Notes under the pieces: model-generated
Seen by the model: only the letters and a program-made list of their open reading frames with translations
The model's database searches: none
Told to the model about the DNA's origin: nothing
In this document: one piece after another, positions 60,406 to 64,000 of the stretch
Layout of the letters: every line of letters starts with the position of its first letter
Position numbering within the stretch: position 1 is the first letter of the stretch
Translations under genes and position numbers: made by a program
NCBI GenBank assembly: GCA_030066015.1
Contig: JASJCL010000041.1
Location: 1-64,000 of the forward strand
Length of the DNA stretch: 64,000 nucleotides
Reading direction: 5' to 3'
Origin: Desulfosarcinaceae bacterium
GTDB lineage: Bacteria; Desulfobacterota; Desulfobacteria; Desulfobacterales; Desulfosarcinaceae

Positions 60406-61398
60406 TCAGTCCGCTTCCGAGAGGGCGAGGAGGATCTTGCCGATGTGGGTACCGCTCTCCATGAACTGGTGTGCCTCGGCCGCTTCGGCCAGTGGGAATC
60501 GGGCGGCGATGCGGGGCTGAATCTCACCGGATGCGATGTGGGGCCAAAAGTATTTGCGCAGCATGTCGGCGATGCGGGCCTTGGTCGCGGCGGAGCGCGG
60601 TCTGAGGGTCGAGCCGGTGAGGCTCACCCGTTTCAGCAGAATGGGCATCAGATCGACCGTCACCCGCGAACCTTCGAGGAAGGCGATGGCGGCGATACGC
60701 CCGTCACGGGCGGCGGCCTGGAGGTTGCGGTCGACGTAGGTACCGCCCACCATATCCAGGATCACATCCACCCCCTTGCCGTCGGTGGCCGTCATCACGG
60801 CATCGACAAAGTCTTCCCGGCGGTAATTGACCGCCAGATCGGCGCCAAGCTCTCGGCAGGCGGCACATTTGGCCGCAGTCCCCGCGGTGATGAATACCCG
60901 CGCACCCCATACACGGGCCATCTGGATGGCGGCGGTGCCGATGCCGCTGCTGCCGCCATGCACCAATAAGGTCTCACCCGGTTGGAGCCCTGCCCGTTCG
61001 AATACGTTGATCCAGACGGTGAAAAAGGTCTCCGGTAGGGCCGCCGCTGCCGTAAGGGGCAATCCGCCAGGTACTGGCAGCACCTGACCGCCGGGCACCG
61101 TTACCATCTCCGCATAGCCCCCGCCGTTGGTAAGGGCGCAGACCGCGTCCCCCGGCGACCACTGGGAGACACCTTTGCCGACGGCCATCACCTCACCGGC
61201 CACTTCCAGACCCAGTATCGGTGAAGCGTCGGGCGGCGGCGCATACAATCCCCGACGCTGCAGAATATCGGGCCGATTGACACCGGCCGCGTGTACCTGG
61301 ATGAGCACCTCGCCTTCGTCGGGGGTCGGTGCCGGCTGCGTGCGGAGGGTCAGCACCTCCGGTCCCCCGTGCCGGTCGAAGTGGATGTACCGCATCAT
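60406..61398 (-). CDS. NAD(P)H:quinone oxidoreductase-type (zinc-free MDR) protein
   Basis: 330 residues of the medium-chain dehydrogenase/reductase superfamily, quinone oxidoreductase branch (no zinc ligands). N-terminal half has AGVNRPDILQRRGLY and GLEVAGEVMAVG; the NADPH site is LLVHGGSSGIGTAAIQMAR near 143-161. Closest to the PIG3/QorA type. The start is the first of two adjacent ATG codons at 61398, in an ATGA overlap with the stop of the DUF3141 gene, so the two are coupled; the longer frame reaches 61560. Confidence 0.92.
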   Translation of the reverse strand: MMRYIHFDRHGGPEVLTLRTQPAPTPDEGEVLIQVHAAGVNRPDILQRRGLYAPPPDASPILGLEVAGEVMAVGKGVSQWSPGDAVCALTNGGGYAEMVTVPGGQVLPVPGGLPLTAAAALPETFFTVWINVFERAGLQPGETLLVHGGSSGIGTAAIQMARVWGARVFITAGTAAKCAACRELGADLAVNYRREDFVDAVMTATDGKGVDVILDMVGGTYVDRNLQAAARDGRIAAIAFLEGSRVTVDLMPILLKRVSLTGSTLRPRSAATKARIADMLRKYFWPHIASGEIQPRIAARFPLAEAAEAHQFMESGTHIGKILLALSEAD

Positions 61399-63665
61399 GA
61401 TGCCCCGCCCTCGGGTAGCGAAGAGGGCTCCGGCGCGTTTACGGAATCCCCGTCGGCCGCCGGCGCGATGTCCAATACCTTTGCGATGGCCGTCAGGATG
61501 GTCCGTTCCGCCGCGTTGGGTGTGCCGACCGCCGTGGCCACGGCGTGTGCCAAGGCCCATACCTGCTGCCGCTCCGCGGGCCCGGTCACCATTCGCGCCA
61601 GGCCGGCGATGGCCCGTCGCGTATCCGCCTCCAACAGACGCGCCTCTTGTTTAATGAAAACTTTGACCCGGTCGGGGGGGATCGCGCGCAGACGGGGATC
61701 CTTCTGAATCAGGCGCTCGGCGATCTTCAGCTCCCGGGTATCGGTGCTGAGATCGGCGTTGACCACCGCCAACATCGCCCGTACGCAGGCTTCTGCATAG
61801 CCGCCTTTGTCGGCACGTCGGCGGGCCGGCAACCGGTTGGCCTCGGCGGTCACCGCCGCATCCGGGACCGCTGCGCCGGCGCTGTTGGCACCTGCGCTGC
61901 CAAAGATCAGTTTCAGCCAGGGATTGTCATAGACTGTGTTGAAGAGGATCTCCTGGCCCAGATCGCGCAGGTCGCGGCATAGATCCCAACCGCTGGTGAC
62001 GGCCTGCGAATAGAGCCCTTCCCAAGTCGTCCAGGGATTGTCGGCGGGCAGCGGGCGCCGGTGATTTTCAACGACCTTGGCGGCCCACCCCAGCGGCCAG
62101 CACACGGGATTGGCATCTGAGATCAGATAGCGCTGCATGCGCAGGGGGTGCAGGGAGCGCAAAACGGCGGCCATGGCCGGGGTGACGGCCAACTGGATCC
62201 AGGGACTGACCAAGTGCCGGTAGCAGTAGTCGTTGAAGCGCGAAACGCTGCTCACCGGCAGAAAGGCGTCCTCGTCCGCCAGACCGTCGTCCAGTGTGAG
62301 CAGATCGCCCATGTCACGCGCTTCAAAGCGTACCACCACATCGTCCCGGCCGGCGGCCGTGGCCGGCTTTTCGATCACCATCTCATAGAGGCCGGGGGTC
62401 AGGTACTCCAACCAACCGAGGTTGCCCAGAATCTGGTGATGTTCTTTTTGCGCCACCTTGCCCGAAACGAAGATCCCCAGATGGCCAATCGTTTCGTGCA
62501 CCATGTAGATGATCACTTGACCACAGCGTTTGATCTCATCCACGCTGCCGTATACCTTGTAGATCCAGTTGAGTGCCTGGGGCGGGGGCGTGATGTTGTC
62601 GCCACCGGAGGCGAACACCAGGATGGGGTCGCGGAAATTTTTCAGATTGACCGACTTGTCGTCGCCCAATCGCAGCCGGCCCTGTTCCAGCTCATTGCCG
62701 ATGAAGAGGCTGTCCACGATAAAGTGGATCTCTTCGGTCGTCATCTTGAAGAAGCCGCCCCACCACTTCTCAAAATCCAGAAATCGATCCGCCTCCGTGT
62801 CGACGTTGGCAAAGAGGTGGTGGTATTTCTTCCAATAGGTGTTGGCCGGGTTGAGGTCTTCAAAACCCGCCACCAGGTGGGCGCCGTCGAAATGGCCGGC
62901 GCCCAGATCGCTCCACAATGAGGCGAGCCAGACACCGCCCAGCAGGCCGCCTTTATAGCGCATGGGGTTGGCGCCTGCTACGCCGCCCCAGTAGGAGAGC
63001 GGCGATCCGTTGAGCACCATGGGCCCCGTCACGTCGGGTCGATCGGCGCCGATCAGGGCGGTGGCCCAGCCGGCCTGACAATTGCCGATGATGGCCGGTT
63101 TGGGAGCCTCGGGGTGCCGTTCGGCCACCGTTTCGAGAAAGCGAACCTCCGCCGCCTGGATGCGGGCGATGGTCTGGCCCGGCTCCGGATCGGTGTAGAA
63201 GACGATGAAGTAAACGGGATGGCCATAGGCGAGGGCCTCCCCAATCTGGCTGTTGAGTTTGAACCCGCCGATGCCCGGGCCGTGACCCGCCCGAGGGTCG
63301 ATCACCACGATGGGGCGCGACGGCCGACCGTTGGCGTCCACCGCCTTGCCGTGGCGGGTGGCGCGGCGTTCCTGGGCCCGCCCCGCCTCCGCTTTGCTCC
63401 GATGTTGGCGGCGATCCAGGATGCGCAGCAGTGAGTAGTTGACCGGTTCCGCGAAGGTTCGCCCGTCCATCACCATTTCATAGTCGAAGACCAGCACGGG
63501 CGGTTGCCCCGCTTTGAGATGGTCGGCATAGGCATTGCCACGCCGACGGAGCACATCCCAAAAAAGGATATGGCGTTGACTGCGGTCTATCCAATAATCG
63601 ATGGCATCGGTGATGAGCGGCATGCGCGTCGGCCGTTTACCAGGCGCCGCTGACGTCTGTTTCAT
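61395..63665 (-). CDS. DUF3141 alpha/beta-hydrolase fused to a TerB-like domain
   Basis: 756 residues. Residues 1-600 are DUF3141, a relative of polyhydroxyalkanoate synthase: IVVIDPRAGHGPG, the nucleophile elbow GNCQAGWA (Cys near 195) as in PhaC, the Asp region FASGGDNITPP, and the His of HETIGHLGIFVSG. No PhaC partner is near. Residues about 625-740 form a helical TerB/DjlA-like domain (ACVRAMLAVVNADLSTDTRELKIAERLI, then A.G..N.AE..IL). The start is ATG 63665 with GGAG eight bases upstream. Whether it polymerises or hydrolyses acyl esters is unknown. Confidence 0.85.
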   Translation of the reverse strand: MKQTSAAPGKRPTRMPLITDAIDYWIDRSQRHILFWDVLRRRGNAYADHLKAGQPPVLVFDYEMVMDGRTFAEPVNYSLLRILDRRQHRSKAEAGRAQERRATRHGKAVDANGRPSRPIVVIDPRAGHGPGIGGFKLNSQIGEALAYGHPVYFIVFYTDPEPGQTIARIQAAEVRFLETVAERHPEAPKPAIIGNCQAGWATALIGADRPDVTGPMVLNGSPLSYWGGVAGANPMRYKGGLLGGVWLASLWSDLGAGHFDGAHLVAGFEDLNPANTYWKKYHHLFANVDTEADRFLDFEKWWGGFFKMTTEEIHFIVDSLFIGNELEQGRLRLGDDKSVNLKNFRDPILVFASGGDNITPPPQALNWIYKVYGSVDEIKRCGQVIIYMVHETIGHLGIFVSGKVAQKEHHQILGNLGWLEYLTPGLYEMVIEKPATAAGRDDVVVRFEARDMGDLLTLDDGLADEDAFLPVSSVSRFNDYCYRHLVSPWIQLAVTPAMAAVLRSLHPLRMQRYLISDANPVCWPLGWAAKVVENHRRPLPADNPWTTWEGLYSQAVTSGWDLCRDLRDLGQEILFNTVYDNPWLKLIFGSAGANSAGAAVPDAAVTAEANRLPARRRADKGGYAEACVRAMLAVVNADLSTDTRELKIAERLIQKDPRLRAIPPDRVKVFIKQEARLLEADTRRAIAGLARMVTGPAERQQVWALAHAVATAVGTPNAAERTILTAIAKVLDIAPAADGDSVNAPEPSSLPEGGAS

Positions 63666-64000
63666 GAAATCAACTCCGATTCGGTTGTGTGGGAACGGCA
63701 TGCAATGGACGCATCATAATACGCTTTTCGGGCGCCGTCCATCGATCTCCAGAAAAAATGCTGCACTGCACAAAAATATCCGCGCCACCTTCCGGCCGAC
63801 ATCGACATGATCACCGGGTCGTGTGCAAGGGGCGAACCGCCGCCCACCACAACCGCTGGGGAAGCCTTTGCCCGGCATGTGATTGGCATCAACGACGGGT
63901 GGTTGGACAGGCGGAGCGGGTGTTGTCAGGCGGTAAGACGGTCACGCTGTGGCGATGAGGATAAAAAGCGGTTGACAAGTGGATGGGGACCAAAGTACTA
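63666..64000. other. terminal 335-base gap
   Basis: Upstream region of the DUF3141 gene. No gene is supported; short plus-strand frames lack ribosome sites. A TTGACA near 63973-63978 may be the -35 of a promoter whose -10 lies beyond or at the window end. Confidence 0.3.

Noticed and set aside
1-64000. tRNA, rRNA, insertion sequences, prophage or integrase genes
   Set aside because: None recognised on either strand by reading; a tRNAscan/ISfinder run would be decisive.

Overview
The window reads as chromosomal DNA of a dissimilatory sulfate-reducing bacterium, most likely of the Desulfobacterota (Desulfobacterales-like). The main evidence is a reductive-type sulfite reductase operon (dsrA, dsrB, dsrD, dsrN-type amidase). 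A tetrahaem cytochrome c3, a membrane b-haem/Fe-S oxidoreductase and high GC content fit this. Genus cannot be set from sequence alone. I saw no rRNA, tRNA, IS element, phage or CRISPR array.

Layout. 0.3-2.7 kb: HU protein, a PATAN/PilZ regulator and a glycerophosphodiester phosphodiesterase. 2.9-9.1 kb: an NhaD/CitMHS-type antiporter followed by a coupled signalling block: a Rossmann-PAS-GAF-PAS histidine kinase, a REC-PAS kinase and a single-domain receiver. 9.2-11.4 kb: a tandem Usp protein, a cytidylate-kinase-like protein and a YcgN protein. 11.5-15.5 kb (minus strand): DUF47 regulator, Pit phosphate transporter, Cys-rich ferredoxin and DNA polymerase IV, the last three overlapping.

15.5-31.5 kb is a glycerol island. 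One arm (minus) holds glpA, glpB, a split and membrane-extended replacement for glpC, glpK and an iron alcohol dehydrogenase. The other arm (plus) holds glpR and a glycerol ABC importer of the GlpSTPQ-DUF2160-V type. An identical 16-bp palindrome lies before glpA and before the importer, and is the probable GlpR operator. Together the genes import glycerol, phosphorylate it and oxidise glycerol-3-phosphate into the membrane electron pool.

31.7-37.1 kb (minus): a two-gene, translationally coupled pair. The first is a predicted membrane protein with 15 WD40 repeats outside and a P-loop ATPase inside. The second is a cytoplasmic P-loop ATPase. This is the best candidate here for an undescribed system. 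37.5-42 kb: a YkgJ protein, a DapA-family aldolase, a TPR protein and an unknown protein. 42.1-48 kb: the dsr operon, ending with a YcaO enzyme. 48-52.2 kb: cytochrome c3, tatC, tatB, moaC, moaE and moaB.

52.2-64 kb: an MFS permease; an AT-rich gap with a well-positioned 24-codon mini-ORF; a MerR regulator beside an OYE/FadH-type flavoenzyme; an OprO/P-like porin; a MATE exporter; a quinone oxidoreductase; and a DUF3141-TerB fusion. Many starts were moved inward from the longest open frame, using Shine-Dalgarno sites and stop/start overlaps.
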